Below, in pieces: positions 21,456-33,153 of a DNA stretch of 64,000 nt. Each line of letters opens with the position of its first letter. Within the stretch, counting starts at the first letter, position 1. Origin of the DNA: Neonectria sp. B-13 (Eukaryota > Ascomycota > Sordariomycetes > Hypocreales > Nectriaceae). The position numbers were made by a program, and so were the translations under genes. A model generated the notes under the pieces. It saw only the letters and a program-made list of their open reading frames with translations, searched no databases and was not told the DNA's origin. Where the stretch lies: positions 372,001 to 436,000 of the forward strand of contig NOKP01000029.1 in assembly GCA_002682825.1 (NCBI GenBank), written 5' to 3'.

Positions 21456-22104
21456 GGCGTTGCGTTCTCTTGGTGGATGTAGTATTGAAAATACGTATGT
21501 CGTAATCGCTGTGAGTGATGTTCGTAATCTACGCAGTACCTCGACTCCACCACGTGTTCTCTAGCTTCGCAAGCAGTTGCTAATCAAGAACTGGGCCGGA
21601 GCGGGCATTCGATTACTCTGGGCTGTCTCCATAGAAGAATTTACGCCATTCCCGTTCATCTCGTCATAAACTCTGTAACAGAAGTCTTGACACAAAATTA
21701 GAGTCGGGAAACAGTTTTATCTTTAGAGATTAACCTTATAAATGTATCAACCAACGCAAGCACGCACACACACACACATACAAAGATTTATAAACAAGGT
21801 CGTCTAACAACTAGAGTCACATGTTCAATCCATCTCTCATCAGCTCAGACCGATAATCCAATACCAATGTGAGTATTCCAAGACAATAAAATACTTTACC
21901 TACAGTGTGTAGCAGGGGTCCCAGAATATACCAAGCTTGCTAGGTTGGAGTAGGTATTAAAAGTAGAGCCAACAATATCAATAGTGGTAGCTACGTAAAT
22001 CATCAGTTGACTAAAGCAACACGCAGCCTTGTAGGGCTACAATATCTCACAATCAGGAATCTCATTTATTGCGCCCGCAAGTACTTGATGCCCTCGTCCA
22101 AGCC
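21456..22104. other. Intergenic with a short (CA)n tract
   Basis: About 650 bp. It holds a small CA-dinucleotide microsatellite around 21762-21778 and A/T-rich flanks. No gene is seen. Confidence 0.5.
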
Positions 22105-22905
22105 TCACTGCACTATCACAGTCGATCCCCGCCCAGTTTCTTCGGCTAGCTCATCCGGCAATGACAAGAACTCTGCTTTAGCCAGCTCCTCGTCGAACTC
22201 TTCAACATGTTCAAAATCAACCAGACGCATGCCGCTTCCAGAAACCCGGTCGACGACGAAGTTGTACCGATTCACGTCACCATGAATAAACCCCACACGA
22301 TGCAGCCTGCGAACCAGCGCCTCGCTGTTGGCCAAGTCGTTGACACAGGCCGGCTCTCCCTTAACCTTTCGCAGGAGGAAGCCCATGGTTCTCCCGTTCT
22401 CAGTCAAATGGCCAAGAAATTCAGGTGCAATGGGAGACTCATTGGGATTTTGGCTCTGGTGACGTGCCAATATCGAGTATACCCACGTCTCGTGCTCGAT
22501 CCGGGCTATGTCCCATCTGAAGCATGCGATCTTGGCGATGGCAGGCTCGCCGTCATATTCGACACCATGCACTCCCGAGCAGAAGCGCTCCTTTCTCGTC
22601 AAGCTCAACACATCGATGCGCCGCTCATGCCAGGTTGTTTGGATCTCGGGCAGCGGGTCCGTAGAGATAGTCGACGTGAGGGAGCCATCCTCATCGCGTG
22701 AGATGGTCATGGTGGTCCACGGCGAGTCAGGAAGGTCTGGCAGGCTGGGAATGAGGAGATACGGCCGACACATTGTATCGTTGTCGAATACGCCTGAGGA
22801 GATTGTGAGGTAGTGGACTCTTTCACCGACCCGTAGTCGATAGTTTCCATCTTCATCGTCTATTATTTGAGAGAGGATTTCCATGTCTGATTTCGGCAGC
22901 ATCAT
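22105..22905 (-). CDS. Protein-kinase-like / aminoglycoside-phosphotransferase-fold protein
   Basis: A 266-residue single-exon protein of the fungal kinase-like family. The catalytic-loop equivalent LHRVGFIHGDVNRYNFVVD (H-G-D-x-x-x-x-N, about residues 205-225) and the metal-binding MRLVDFEH (D-F-E in place of D-F-G) are present. An upstream lysine in PAIAKIACF and the glutamate of ARIEHETWVY fit the beta3 lysine and alphaC glutamate. So it keeps the residues for phosphotransfer in a shortened, APH-like fold. Substrate unknown; homologues are often annotated vaguely in fungal genomes. No close functional neighbour. Confidence 0.72.
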   Translation of the reverse strand: MMLPKSDMEILSQIIDDEDGNYRLRVGERVHYLTISSGVFDNDTMCRPYLLIPSLPDLPDSPWTTMTISRDEDGSLTSTISTDPLPEIQTTWHERRIDVLSLTRKERFCSGVHGVEYDGEPAIAKIACFRWDIARIEHETWVYSILARHQSQNPNESPIAPEFLGHLTENGRTMGFLLRKVKGEPACVNDLANSEALVRRLHRVGFIHGDVNRYNFVVDRVSGSGMRLVDFEHVEEFDEELAKAEFLSLPDELAEETGRGSTVIVQ

Positions 22906-23192
22906 TATGGTAGGTTTGGCAGGTTACTCTCTGCCGGTCGTGAGTCTGCGCTGTGGTTCTGCCAATTGCGATCGTGTGTTGTTGTAGGAACCAGGAAGTG
23001 CACGCAGAGCCTGAGTGGAGCGGTCCCCTGCAACTCGCCAAGGTCTTCCTAACCTATACCCTCGTTTTTTTTGTTGGCTCGAGGCGTACTCGCTAGCCGA
23101 GGAGCTCTTCGCTGGGCGTTGTTAGGTCCTTGCGGTTTTGTCAGTTGAGATCTTGGTATTGCTGTCTAGCTTTTGACTGAATCTGTCCAATT

Positions 23193-24272
23193 TCAGTTTT
23201 TTCCTATCGCCAATTCAGGAACTAGTTGCCGTGCGCCATAGCAGTGCTTAATGTGATTTAAGAATGACTCTCTCGATCGGGCCCGCCTTCTCGAGCCGTG
23301 TAGCACTCGCCGCGGGCTCAAGTTTGAGGGCCCCACGGTCGTAAGTACATTCTGTCGTAAGCGCACAGTGCTGTATAAGCAATGAGTGAGTTGGCAGCCC
23401 AGACACCACAGACCGCCCTCCGTCCCGCCTGACACTGAGAGTGAAGGGAACGGAATGGAAGCCACGCCAAAGAATTCATCGTACTGAAAATTGCCTTGGC
23501 TTGGCTGAAGCAGCAAGTCCTGATCTTGGGATACCGCTGGCTCGGCATGGAGATACCGCCCCGTGGCCAACAGACTTGTGGTGTTGCATCTGCTCGCCAT
23601 CACCTGTGCGAGCCTTTCCGCAGACCCATGCACCACAAGTCCAAGAGCTTTCGCTGCCTTGACGCTGACAAGTTTGTGACGTTCCGATACAGGTTCAGCG
23701 GCTGTGCCATAGTTATCAGGGATAACATGAAGGGTGGGTAGCCGTTCAAGACACCGCTCCGAAAGACCAAAATATAATTTTGCTCCCGTGGGTTGAATCA
23801 CCCGTAATGATGGATTGTAACGGAGGCATTCCCAGCAACATCTTTCGCAGGTCGGAAGGAATAGAAACGGGCCATATTCGACGCAATATGCGCACCTCTC
23901 CGCTCGCAAAACTGCGTGGAGTTCAGCGACGGAGTGAAGATGGATCAGGCCTACCCTGCCCAACGCCAAAAGTGTCTGCGGAGCAAACCTGACTAGGTCT
24001 CGATATGCACGCTGCGATTGAACGAACGTGTTGCCTCGGAAAGAAACTGTCGCAAAACGTGCAATTGACTGGACATCGAGCATTCCAAGGAGAGTTGACA
24101 TGGTTTCCAGCGGAAGACGATCGAAAATGCCCACTGACGAGAGACGGTCAGTCAGGGCTGAATCTGGAGGTTTTGGCGGGTCGGTGATCCTAATCATGGC
24201 ATTGAGGAAGTGGCGGGGACGATGGGATAGACGAGAAATGAGGATTTCCGGCTCTAGGGAATGATTCGACAT
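23193..24272 (-). CDS. F-box-like protein with Cys cluster
   Basis: A 359-residue single-exon protein. An F-box-like segment, GIFDRLPLETMSTLLGMLDVQSIARFATVSF (about residues 48-78), would bind Skp1 in an SCF ubiquitin ligase. It is followed by a cysteine cluster, CAYCVEYGPFLFLPTCERCCWECL (about 128-151), a frequent companion in fungal F-box proteins and possibly zinc-binding. The C-terminal part carries CLGCQLTHC and a basic tail. Substrate unknown. Confidence 0.72.
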   Translation of the reverse strand: MSNHSLEPEILISRLSHRPRHFLNAMIRITDPPKPPDSALTDRLSSVGIFDRLPLETMSTLLGMLDVQSIARFATVSFRGNTFVQSQRAYRDLVRFAPQTLLALGRVGLIHLHSVAELHAVLRAERCAYCVEYGPFLFLPTCERCCWECLRYNPSLRVIQPTGAKLYFGLSERCLERLPTLHVIPDNYGTAAEPVSERHKLVSVKAAKALGLVVHGSAERLAQVMASRCNTTSLLATGRYLHAEPAVSQDQDLLLQPSQGNFQYDEFFGVASIPFPSLSVSGGTEGGLWCLGCQLTHCLYSTVRLRQNVLTTVGPSNLSPRRVLHGSRRRARSRESFLNHIKHCYGARQLVPELAIGKN

Positions 24273-25222
24273 GGTCGGCGACGCTGCTTGAGTTGAGAGC
24301 GCGAATAATACATGCAGTCGTTGCGCGTTGCTGATGCCTTGCCAGCCTTGAGGGACGAAATGTCACTTAAATCACGCGTCACTGCGCTGTCATCACGTGA
24401 TTCCAAAGTGCTGGTCAAGTGATGGCTCCTTCACGGCTGGATACAGGTTTACTAATGGGCTACTCTGGGGGAGATTAATGACAGCTATAACTAAGTATTT
24501 TTGCGGATATTACCAGCGTTGCATAGGAGGAAGGGCGCGGTGTAAAGCGGTAATTTACAAAGTAAGGAGGTAAAACTGCACAGCGTCCTAATATAAGTTT
24601 CTTCCTCCTGATAGTAGATTACATATTTAATCGTTGTTAGTTATTTAGTGCAGCTCTGATTCTTACTCAATTAAAACTACTTTATTTAAGTTGGGTCTTT
24701 TTACAAAATTCCCTTCACCTGTCATGGTGGAATACTAACTTGCTTAAGTTTAGGCCTTCATTTACCTAGATCAAGGCAAACTCTCAAATTCCCAAACGAC
24801 CATAGACTTAAGTGTGCCACTCTATCAGTATGATAGAACCCTAGAGGCTAATTCAAAGGTCTCTAACCCGTATTTCTGGATCGCATCATCCCCTATGCCG
24901 CAGATGCGGCATCCCGTTTTGCCGTGGTCCATTGCCGCGCTTCAAATTGCGCCGCATTCGCCGCATTTATCGCCCACGACCCGCCTTCTGACACTACAAC
25001 AAAAATATTTCACCGGACTTAGGCGCCGCTTCTCATGTAAAATGTTAAGTCCGTGATGCTGAGGTCGTAATAAACCCTGCCTTTCCTTTCTAAGTGGTAA
25101 CTCCGAAAGTTTGAAAGGCGGGCCACCCTGTACTCTAAGGAGTATATATGTAGCTCGGTTGATGTCCAGATTTGCGCATTCAATTTACCACTATCTGGTT
25201 TTACGACCGTACGGAAGCAAAT
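24273..25222. other. A/T-rich intergenic region with small inverted repeats
   Basis: About 950 bp. It is A/T-rich from 24480 to 24790. A perfect 8-bp-arm hairpin ATGCCGCA-GA-TGCGGCAT lies at 24895-24912, more CCGCAT words follow to about 24968, and an imperfect inverted pair (CACCGGACTTAG near 25011, TTAAGTCCGTGA near 25045) comes next. This may be a worn-down DNA-transposon remnant. No coding sequence is seen. Confidence 0.45.
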
Positions 25223-26196
25223 ATGTCCACCTACGAAACAGCAGAAGATCGATTTGTGGCTGTCGGAGATGCCCGTTTAACCTACAGGACTTTTGGTCAA
25301 GCGAGCGGCACCCCTCTTGTCCTGTTTGTTTATTTCAGGTTTGTTCAGCCACCTTTTCCCGTGAATCAACTGAACTAAAATGTCCAAGGGGAACAATAGA
25401 CCATTGGGATCCAGCATTTATCAACCCTCTGGCGGCTCAGCGTCCCATTGTCTTGATTGACAATTCAGGAATTGGTCGCTCCAGTGGCGAGATTCCCGAG
25501 ACCGTTGCAGGGTTCGCCCAGGTCTATATCGACGCAATCAGAGCCATCGGGCTGAGCCAGGTCGACTTGCTAGGCTTCTCACTCGGTGGTACTGTTGCAC
25601 AGATGGCAGCCCTGAATGCGCCGACTCTTATTCGTCGACTGATTCTCTGCGGAACCATTCCAAGCTACGGCGATGGCGTTGTGGTAGCGGACATGGGCCC
25701 CTTTCTCAGGCTGAAAGACTCCGTTGTTTTGGACGAGCACAAAAAGGCATTTCTTGCAGGATTCTTTGGGCCCTCCAGCCAAAATCAGGCTCTTGGAGAA
25801 CTCGCATGGGAGAGAATTACTCAAGCTCGACCCAACGGTGCTTCGTTCCTTGATGTGGGCGGCGCCAACAAACAAGCTGCTGCATTTTCACGCTTTCTGA
25901 ATCCCGACGAGGCCAAGGATGGATCTTACAACAGACTCAATGAGCTCCAGATGCCGGTGTTAATCGCGGGTGGTAAGTAAAAGCTTCCGAGGTCTGGGTT
26001 CACGCTAATTTGTTATTTAGCCAGCGACGATATCTTAATGCCAACGGATAACAGCATCCTGCTTTGGAAGAAGCTCAGAAAATCCGCAGGCCGCTTGCAC
26101 CTTTTCCCTGATTCCGGGCATGGATTTCTCTTTCAGCACGCGAAGAGCGCCGCGCTTCTTATCAACACATTTCTCGACAGCGAGCTAGACAACTAG
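25223..26196 (+). CDS. Alpha/beta-fold hydrolase
   Basis: A 291-residue alpha/beta hydrolase from three exons, 25223-25338, 25389-25972 and 26021-26196 (introns 50 and 48 nt; total a multiple of three). The joins give VLFVYFRGTIDHWDPAF and LIAGASDDILMPTD. The catalytic triad is visible: nucleophile Ser in LLGFSLGGTVAQ, acid in ASDDILMP, and His in DSGHGFLFQ. The oxyanion region precedes FRGTIDHW, and DNSGIGRSSG is family-typical. The start at 25223 (MSTYETAEDRF) gives a standard length. It resembles fungal hydrolases of the haloperoxidase/esterase type; substrate unknown. No signal peptide, so cytosolic. Confidence 0.87.
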
Positions 26197-26445
26197 ATTG
26201 AATCAGAAGACCAGTAGAGGTCAATTGAACATAGATGTCATGAGCGATGGATGTACATATTTCTCATTCTTAATCGTGACTGTCATCCCATGACAGAGTT
26301 CATTTTACGACTTATCCTTAGTGCTTGTGGGTGAAAGTCACTTCGCAATCTGAAGCACCGCACTGAAAACACCGAATAGTCGGTGCCACAATTATGTCCA
26401 GCTTGTGCCGATCTTACACCAGACTATCGTAATACAGCGACCATA

Positions 26446-28779
26446 CTAATAGCCGACCGAGATTGCTTCATCCAGGACAGTGGCCATACAAGACCCCACA
26501 GCCCAGACATTCCTTTCTTTCCAGAACTGTAACACAACCTTTGTGAAATACCCCTCGCCCTCTTCAGGCGAAGCAAAAAACCCAGTGGCATTGTACAATT
26601 CTGGCCCCTGCTGCGGCCAAACCACTTCCATGATGGAGTTGAATATCACGAAAGACGCCTCGTACCGCCTCTGCACATGTGATTGCGATTGTTGCCTCGT
26701 GCGTACTTCCCCTGCGGCCCACCGGAGTGACCTCCAAATGGCCAGGAGAATTCGGTATGAAGCCACCGTTGCCCAGGGTGCCTCGCGCAGAGCCGCTTGC
26801 CGATCTGTCCTGCAGATCGCGGAGAGAGAGTCCATGGCTTCGTCAAGTATAACCAGAACTGCATCGTCGCCCGAAATCGGTCGCGGTAGAGACTGCTGCC
26901 CTCGTCTAGCACCAGCGTAAAGTCCCAATGTCAAATGCGTGGCGGTTGCCAGGCCAGCGGTCACACTACTATCGACAATGCCGCCAATTAAGAGATCGTC
27001 GGGTTTGTAAAGGGCAATCTTGATCGACAGGGCCATGCGTTCAATGGTGGTCCAGATCGGTCGGTCCGAGTCATCGAAACTGGTGTCCCTACTCGCGACA
27101 ACCCCCAGTATGTGGCGCAGTGCTGCACTGATCTGCTTGTTCTGGGACTGTGTGAAAATGTGGAAAGCGGAGGGGTCCGCTAGGCCCGGGGGAAATTGAT
27201 AATAGCAGCGTGTAAGATCTCTCACGAAAGAGTCAACGTTGGTCAGTACGAACAGGGTTGCGATGGGAGACGCCGACAACGCTGTGAGAAGGGAAGGACT
27301 GGCAACCTCCGACATGACCGACTGGGTTGCCAGCGTTAAGGACGCCGAAGCAAAAGACGGGAAACCGAGAGATTCATCGAGCTCGAGCAACGAGGCGAAC
27401 TGAGATTCCCCCTTGAGTCTCTCCAACCAGAGCAGCGCCGTGTCCGACTCCCAGAGCGACCTAGGGAGTGGTAGCTCCCAGTCGAGCTCGATCGGGGAGA
27501 TGAGGGGACGGACGTTGCAAGGAGCTAGTATGTGGAAATCGAGAAAAAGGAGCGTGTACATGGAGAGCTTCATGGACTCTTCGTTGACGTACAACATCCA
27601 CGACTCGTGGAGCGCTTGTGCGTCGCCGGCCAGTGAAGCTCCCGAGCCAGCCTTGATCCATACCCGAGACGCGGATGTGGCGACGGTTTGCCGTAGGAGG
27701 CCGAGGTCTTGAGCAGCCTGTTCACGAATGTTTAAGCATGGGACATCATTTCAGGGGTGGCAGTGCGGCTCTCAAGGTCATTCTTACGTCGACAAGCGAG
27801 CGCAGCATCGTCTTTGCTTTGCCGTAGCGAGCAGCACCACCCATGTAGGCGCCATATATGATGTGCAACAGCCAAGCCTGCATGATCCAAGTTCTCCGCA
27901 GTTCTCTCCAGTCTGCACCAACCTGAATCAGACTAAGCGTCAGCGGGTTGTTCTCAAGAGAGAAGATAGAAATGCAATAGGAAGTGAACGCACAAGACGG
28001 CTCAGCTCCTTGCGTCCGGTGTCCCAAAGACCTTGGCTCCACTTGAGGCAAGTTGCGGCATCTTGTTCAGAAAACGTCTGAGCCGTGTACAAACTCCCAA
28101 TGGCGATGGTGATGTTGCGCAGGAGTCGAGGGGTTTCGTCGCTAATGGTTGGACGATGAAGCAGTGGAAATGAAGGGTGAAAATATTCGAAATAAGCAGC
28201 AATATGAACAGCTTGGAAGGGGATCTCTTCTCTAGAGCTTGTTAATGTCTTGGAATCAAGATAGGGGCGGTTCGTGAGTAAAAGCAGGGAGGCGGCCGGG
28301 AGGGGAGCGTACGTGGCGGGTGGTGCCGGCTCTGGCAATACTGGGGCCTTCATTCCTTCCGCTGGGCTCCCTTCCGCGGGATGCTCTTTGGTTGATGCGG
28401 CGACCTCGGCGACAGCAATCGGGCTGAATGAAGGTATCGGAGGAGTTGGTGGCGACCCGTTGTCGAGGACGCCCTGGTCTTCATCCACCCGGTCGGTCGA
28501 GGTGCTAGAGGCGGGATGCTGGCCTATCCTGCCGGAGCATCTTCTTGTATGCCGCTTACATACATCTCTCCTTGAGAACCGAGTCTGGCAAAAGAGACAC
28601 TCAAAAGGTCTGCGACTGTCATCACCGTGTCCTGCATCATGGTTAGTTCGGCCCCGCGAAAACCGGCCGGCGCAGTGGGGGTGGTTTCGCTTACTTGAGC
28701 GTCGGTGACGCTCCAGATTCTCATTCCTGGTGAATGTTTGCGAGCACTCGCTGCAGGAGAACGGCCTTATCGAGCCCAT
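26446..28779 (-). CDS. C2H2 zinc-finger transcription factor with Fungal_trans-like region
   Basis: A 709-residue nuclear regulator from four exons, 28695-28779, 27994-28631, 27788-27922 and 26446-27717; phases fit and the total is 710 codons. The first intron completes finger 1 (C-x2-C-x12-H-x4-H, joining HRRS to RH). Finger 2 is C-x2-C-x12-H-x3-C in CLFCQTRFSRRDVCKRH, so a C2HC variant. A proline-rich linker and a Fungal_trans-like middle domain follow (AAYFEYFHPSFPLLHRPTI, WIMQAWLLHIIYGAYMG). The upstream region, shared with a divergent MFS transporter, holds three copies of the TGGAGCTCCA palindrome, which recurs before the monooxygenase at 35239; this factor is a candidate regulator of both, by inference. 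Confidence 0.85.
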
Positions 28780-30169
28780 CGTGCGTCGGTATCGAGATAT
28801 CAAGCAGCTCAAGTGAGGTTGTGATGCGCTCAACTTGGGTCAACGGCGATTGGAGAAAGTGGGTGCGTGCTCTTGAGTCGCGTTGCGGTGCTGAGTCATC
28901 TGGACTAGTATATCGTAGCCTAGAAGTTGGGGAAATATTCCTCCCTCCACTTCGAAAAGGCGAAGCTACTTCATTGTGGCGGATTCCAGCCATCGTTTTG
29001 ATGATTTTTCCATCAACTGATCAGTCGTAGGAAGCCACGCCGTATAATATCCTCAGAACTGATATTAGCGGTTGTTCCAGTACGTCTTTACATACAGGCA
29101 CCCGCTGCGCAGTGTTTCTCTCTCTAGAATTGCCCATGGCAGAAGCACCGCCTGCAGTTTCGCCGTCCTTCGTTACACATTAACGTCATCCAACGTGGAC
29201 TTTGGAGGACATGGTTTTGTTACGGAAGTAAGAAAAACAAAGAGGTAGATTTGGACTCGGGGTTCTTTATGTTCCACAGTCATGGGCATTGTAATTAGCA
29301 TCTCGAACTGGCTTATCTGGTCAAAATTGTGTAACCGTGCACACGTAGGTAGTAGCACCACAATTCGGATCTGCTATCGGGCATTGATTATAATGGAGAT
29401 ATTGATGGAGCTCCACTTACTCCTGATCGATAGGATGCGTTGTATCATTGTTTCAACGGCGACTATCTCCGATCTTGAAGAAAGGCCACGACTATCTCCG
29501 CCGCTATCGCTCCTCCTATGTTGGCCACAGTCCCTAGGTAGCCTCGATGACGACAACAGTATCAGGTTTATTGCACCTTGCCGAAATCTCTATCCCGTCT
29601 ATCTCGCAACCATGAGCTTCTTGATTATGCATTCACATGGATTAAACCTAGTCTCCCTTGTCTTGTCAGCTCACTGGTCTTGCCAACACCTTGAAGAAGA
29701 AAACGGGCACCATCCTCTCGGCTGTTTCCCATCACTCCAGGGTGGCACCTCACCGATTACTCCTCAATGACTGTTACGCTACGAAACTTCTTCTCCACAC
29801 GGATGAGCCGGCTAAGCGACGAGAAGTTGGGGATGATCGCCTTAGCTTGAACTGGGGCAACGACAATGGGCGGTGTCACTCTCAGCCCCTTCTTGTTCAC
29901 AGGCCACCATTGGTCGTTTGTGACTACATTACTTATTAGACGAAGCTCTTAGTGCAAGGGTCTTACCATCGGAACAGCGCACCCAAGAGTGTCAGAATCC
30001 GGGGAAACAATACCTGGGGCTGGAGTTCAGCGTTGGACTACAATTGGCGGCTTGTGAATATTTTCACCACCGCGTGTCATTCCTTGGAGTCTTGAACTAT
30101 TGCCACGACGAATCAGAGCCCGAGACGGGGATGGTCTCCGCTCAGTCTTGGCGGTCTCTGTCGAGGACA

Positions 30170-30183
30170 TGTGGAGCTCCACA
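30170..30183. promoter_or_regulatory. Palindromic putative regulator site, copy A
   Basis: The perfect 14-bp palindrome TGTGGAGCTCCACA lies 668 bp before the MFS start. Identical to copy B. Confidence 0.45.
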
Positions 30184-30441
30184 CTATCCACATCAGGTCT
30201 TCACCTCCTGCGTGGTCCTGCTGAGAATATAGAATGCGACCCTTGTATAAACCAACGACCCTATATTGAAGTGGTACTTTACGTACTATAAACTCTAGAC
30301 GACGACTAGCTTTCCATAGCTCTGACGGCCAGACCTTTGACATGCTTGGCGACTACCTCGGAGACAACCCGTGGCAATCTCGGGTGGAGGCGAAGTGGAG
30401 GTCCGACCAGCCGGTCTAGCTAGTCAGTGAGTCGAAGCTGA

Positions 30442-30455
30442 TGTGGAGCTCCACA
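30442..30455. promoter_or_regulatory. Palindromic putative regulator site, copy B
   Basis: An identical TGTGGAGCTCCACA lies 396 bp before the MFS start. Confidence 0.45.
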
Positions 30456-30850
30456 CGACTCAGCAGAGATGTTCCAGCCACATTCTCCGAGTATCTGTCC
30501 GCATGGCACGCACGAGTCGGACGCAGACCAGGTTCCCCGCGACAAGGGCCGCAGATAACCAGGCCCGCTAGCGTATCTGTCGTCTGGGGTGAGATAGAGA
30601 TGCGCTCAGAAAGCCGTTCGAGACGCACACCAGCCTCAACTGACGTCTGAGTTGGCCAAGGGGGAAGACGACTTAAAACCCAATGCATTCTCGTCTCACA
30701 TTCATCTCCATCGACAGAGTAACACCAGCAGCCTCGTTCCTTCACTCTCCAGCCTTCGACCCCAAGTCGAAGTTGTCAGACTCAGTCCCCTGAAAACCGC
30801 AACTGTCGACAGCATCACTCCTGCAGCACAGGAATAGACAACTCCCCCCA

Positions 30851-32448
30851 ATGTCCACCCCCAAGGACAAGATGGCCCCGCAGGATGGCGGCGATGTCAT
30901 CCGGACTCCCACCGACCTCGCCGATGGAGTCATCGAGAAGCAGCAGGCTACAGATGCCGACCCGGCCCTGACCTTCGCCGGCGGCGAGGACGTCGAGTTC
31001 ACCCCTGAGGAGGAAAAGAGCGTGCTTCGCAAGATCGATTGGGCCCTCATGCCGCTGCTGTGCTGGATCTACGCCCTGCAGTTTGCCGACAAGACGTCGC
31101 TCAACTATGCCTCGCTGATGGGGATCCGCGAGGATACCGGGCTGGATCCTGACAGCCAGCAGTACAGTTGGGCGTCGAGCATCTTCTACGCCGGTTACAT
31201 CCTATGGGAGTAAGTCAAGATCGATAACTTGCTGTGAATAACGCGAAACTGACTATTCGCTACAGATTTCCCACCACCTACCTCCTTCGAGCCCTTCCCC
31301 TTGGCAAGTACACGTCCGCCAACATCATTCTCTGGGGCGGAGTCCTCACCTGCCACGTCTTCGTCATGAACTACGCCGGCCTGCTGTGCGTCCGCTTCTT
31401 CCTCGGCGCCCTCGAAGCCACCGTCACGCCCGCCTTCGTGATCCTCGTCTCCGGCTGGTACAAGCAGAACGAGCAGGCCAAGCGTATGGGATACTGGCTC
31501 AGCTGCAACGGCCTCGCCCTGCTTACTCTGGGTCCCATCGCGTACGGCCTCTCGGGCGTCACCAACAGCGCCATGGAGACGTGGAAGATCCTCTACCTCG
31601 TGCTCGGCGTGCCGACCGTCATCACCGGCGCTTACTGCTGGTTCTACATGCCTGACAACCAGACCAACGCCAAGTTCCTCACCCACCGCGAAAAGACCAT
31701 CGCCATTGAGCGCATCCGAGGCAACTTCCAGGGCATCGGTAGCCGCAAGTGGAAGTGGGACCAGTTCTACGAGGCTTTCCGCGACCCTCGCACCTATCTC
31801 TACATCGTCTTTTCCCTGCTCATGAACATTCCCAACGGTGGCATTACTTCGTTCGGTTCCCTGGTTATCAACTCTTTCGGCTTCAGCAAGCGTCTATCTC
31901 TGCTCCTCAACATGCCTACCGGCATTGTTGATATCACTTGCAAGCTCACCTTTACCTATCTATCCGACAAGTATCTCGATCGCACGCTTTTTGCCTTCAT
32001 TGCCATCCTTATCCCCATGGTTGGCGGCATCATGATGATCTTCATCCCCATTTCCGCCAAGGCCGGTCTCCTCATCGGTTACTACTTCATCGGCGCTGCC
32101 GGCTCCGCCTGGTGCTTGGTCATGGTCATGATCTCGAACAACACTCTCGGCTACACGAAGAAGGCCACAGTCAACGGCGCCCAGATCCTGGCATACGCCG
32201 CCGGTAACTGGATTGGCCCTCAGACCTTCCGTGCCACGGAAGCTCCGGACTACTACCACGGAAAGATGATGGTTGCCATCATGTACGGCATGGCCGCTTG
32301 CGTCCTGATTGCCCTTCGTGCTGTCAACATTTTGGAGAACAGGCGTCGTGATAAGATGGCGGCCGAGCAGCCTGAGCAAGTCGTCGAAGGAACCGAATTC
32401 TTGGATTTGACAGATTTCCAGCAGCCAACTTTCCGATATGTGCTTTAA
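30851..32448 (+). CDS. MFS transporter, Dal5/allantoate-permease (ACS) family
   Basis: A 513-residue plasma-membrane permease from two exons, 30851-31209 and 31266-32448 (56-nt intron GTAAGT...CTACAG; join ILWEFPTTYLL). A hydrophilic N-terminus of about 70 residues is followed by 12 predicted helices. Family landmarks: KIDWALMPLLCWIYALQFADKTSLNYA in the first helix, RFFLGALEATVTPAFV, WYKQNEQAKR, and the late NWIGPQTFRATEAPDY. Members carry organic anions, vitamins or small peptides by proton symport; the substrate here is unknown. Coding sequence is rich in C at third positions, suggesting high expression. It converges on the monooxygenase gene (705 bp between stops), and both have the same palindrome upstream. 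Confidence 0.92.
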
Positions 32449-33153
32449 TTAGAGATGGATTAGAGATGGTTGGCAATGTCGGCGGGTTGACGATATGGAC
32501 TTGGGGGCTGTGTGTTCGCTTCAGACTCGTCTCAGGTTATCCTTCTTGAATTACTAGTTAGTTTTTATCAGGTGTCCTGTAATTGATTAGTATCAATTTT
32601 TATTATACTCATGATGCCCCCTCACCGGACTGCAACGTGTCAAAATCGTGATAGATTATTAATCCTAGCGGATTCGGTGTCATTTCCCTAAGCGAAGCGA
32701 TGGTGTTCCGCTTGAGGGAATGTGTACGACCATCTGTTTCTACGCCTATTTCCCAAGACAAACTAGGAATACTAAGCATCGATGTGGCAAGAGAGGACGA
32801 TGGGTTTTGACAATCTCTATTCCTGGTCTTTTGTATAGTGCCGAGAAACGAGATGACTTTTTCGCAAGTCCCTTGGCTGCTCATCTCCCTTCATAGTTTC
32901 CCCGCAAATCATTGAAACCAAGCTTGGTCAGCGATACGAGTCTCAAATGAGTAACAACCTTACATGTCAAGAACTTCGACGACATTGTTTTGGGATTTTC
33001 CGTGCCTAATCGTGCGACTACTCCATCATTCAGGGCCTACGACGAACCGAAATGAAACACCAGAGTCATGAGTGGCATGGCATCAGTAACAAAAGACAGT
33101 AACATGCCATATTGAGTCTACAAAGAATGAGTTCTAACTTCTATCCTATGTGC
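32449..33153. other. Convergent intergenic region, no gene seen
   Basis: A 705-bp stretch between the stops of the MFS and monooxygenase genes; both 3' untranslated regions are expected here. Confidence 0.5.

Larger units (their letters stand above)
28780..30850. promoter_or_regulatory. 2.1-kb divergent regulatory region with repeated palindrome
   Basis: No convincing gene lies here. It contains TGGAGCTCCA at 29406-29415 and two identical 14-bp palindromes TGTGGAGCTCCACA at 30170-30183 and 30442-30455. These lie between the C2H2 regulator and the MFS gene. Confidence 0.5.

Noticed and set aside
29282..29770. 162-codon plus-strand frame in the C2H2/MFS intergenic region
   Set aside because: No domain, no clear start context or splice signals; composition looks non-coding.
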